A stretch of 5,786 nt of DNA, from the NCBI GenBank assembly GCA_030040235.1, contig JASHUC010000041.1, forward strand, positions 1-5,786. Direction: 5' to 3'. This stretch comes from Gammaproteobacteria bacterium (GTDB taxonomy: Bacteria; Pseudomonadota; Gammaproteobacteria; Steroidobacterales; Steroidobacteraceae). This document shows positions 5,539-5,786 of the stretch, piece by piece. The notes beneath the pieces were generated by a model. That model searched no databases. It was given only the letters and a program-made list of their open reading frames with translations, and had not been told where the DNA came from. Every line of letters starts with the position of its first letter. Within the stretch, counting starts at the first letter, position 1. The translations under genes and the position numbers were made by a program.

Positions 5539-5786
5539 ATGCAGGTCACTAGCCCTAAGCCGGCAAAGCAAAACCCGAAAAAGAATGGGGAGCTCTCCAT
5601 GCTCCTGATTGTGGCGGATGATCACGATGAGGGTCTCGAACTCTCGGTTCGGCGCGATCGATTTAAATGCGCGGAATTTTCTTATACGGTTGCCCCGGAT
5701 GAGCGGAGCGGCATCGTGCTGCTTCTTCCGGACAAGCGTGCGCTGCGGGTGAGCAGCACCTCGGACGACTACGAGCGTGTTCGTAT
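5539..5786 (+). CDS. Unrecognised protein, N-terminal part (runs off the window)
   Basis: A rightward frame opens at ATG 5539 and is unbroken to the window edge, giving 82 complete codons plus two bases. AAAAGGA ends seven bases before the ATG, a good ribosome binding site. The N-terminus is basic and flexible (MQVTSPKPAKQNPKKNGE). It is followed by what looks like alternating strands: MLLIVADDHDEGLELSVRR, then FKCAEFSYTVAPDERSG, IVLLLPDKRALRVSS and TSDDYERVR. This suggests a compact cytoplasmic beta-rich domain; there is no signal peptide or membrane helix in the visible part. The frame also stays open upstream to about 5425 with a GTG at 5431, but that extension is arginine-rich and runs through the hairpin, so it is probably non-coding. 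It is divergent from regulator B and may share its control region. I do not recognise the family. Confidence 0.65.
   Translation, partial: MQVTSPKPAKQNPKKNGELSMLLIVADDHDEGLELSVRRDRFKCAEFSYTVAPDERSGIVLLLPDKRALRVSSTSDDYERVR

Noticed and set aside
5400..5600. A 66-codon minus-strand frame in the region upstream of regulator B
   Set aside because: It is arginine-rich in its middle, runs antisense to the better-supported rightward start at 5539, and covers the hairpin and direct repeats.

Overview
This GC-rich window with strongly GC-biased codons looks like the chromosome of a proteobacterium. The regulator architecture (OmpR/PhoB-type winged helix, protein kinase, one membrane segment, TPR repeats) fits a gammaproteobacterium of the Xanthomonadales/Steroidobacterales kind, but that assignment is inference and weak.

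Layout. Positions 1-144 (minus) hold the N-terminus of a small or membrane protein that leaves the window. Positions 228-1769 (minus) encode regulator A, a winged-helix/kinase/membrane-anchor protein with only a short tail. A 160-bp divergent region (1770-1929) separates it from a rightward pair: a GRDP-like (DUF1399-type) protein with the motif DVDIFWHCH (1930-2433) and a 55-codon peptide with two cysteines and a very good ribosome binding site (2366-2533). The pair converges on regulator B (2613-5348, minus), a close paralogue of A that continues past its membrane segment into a long TPR domain. A hairpin with a perfect 9-bp stem lies between the convergent ends. Upstream of B is a 190-bp divergent region with an AT-rich segment, a helical-turn-spaced direct repeat and a strong hairpin. 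It is followed by the start of an unrecognised rightward gene (5539 to the window edge).

How it may work together (inference). A and B look like membrane-tethered one-component regulators: the DNA-binding and kinase domains would be cytoplasmic, and in B the TPR domain would lie outside the inner membrane. The two regulators flank the GRDP-like gene and the peptide gene. This suggests a compact cassette in which the regulators control a peptide and its partner protein, or sense a product made from the peptide. The peptide has an acidic, leader-like N-terminal part and a short C-terminal segment with Cys40 and Cys51, which is compatible with a modified or disulfide-bonded peptide. No recognised maturase, transporter or protease is present in the window, so this remains a hypothesis.

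No tRNA, rRNA, CRISPR array, insertion sequence or phage gene was seen.
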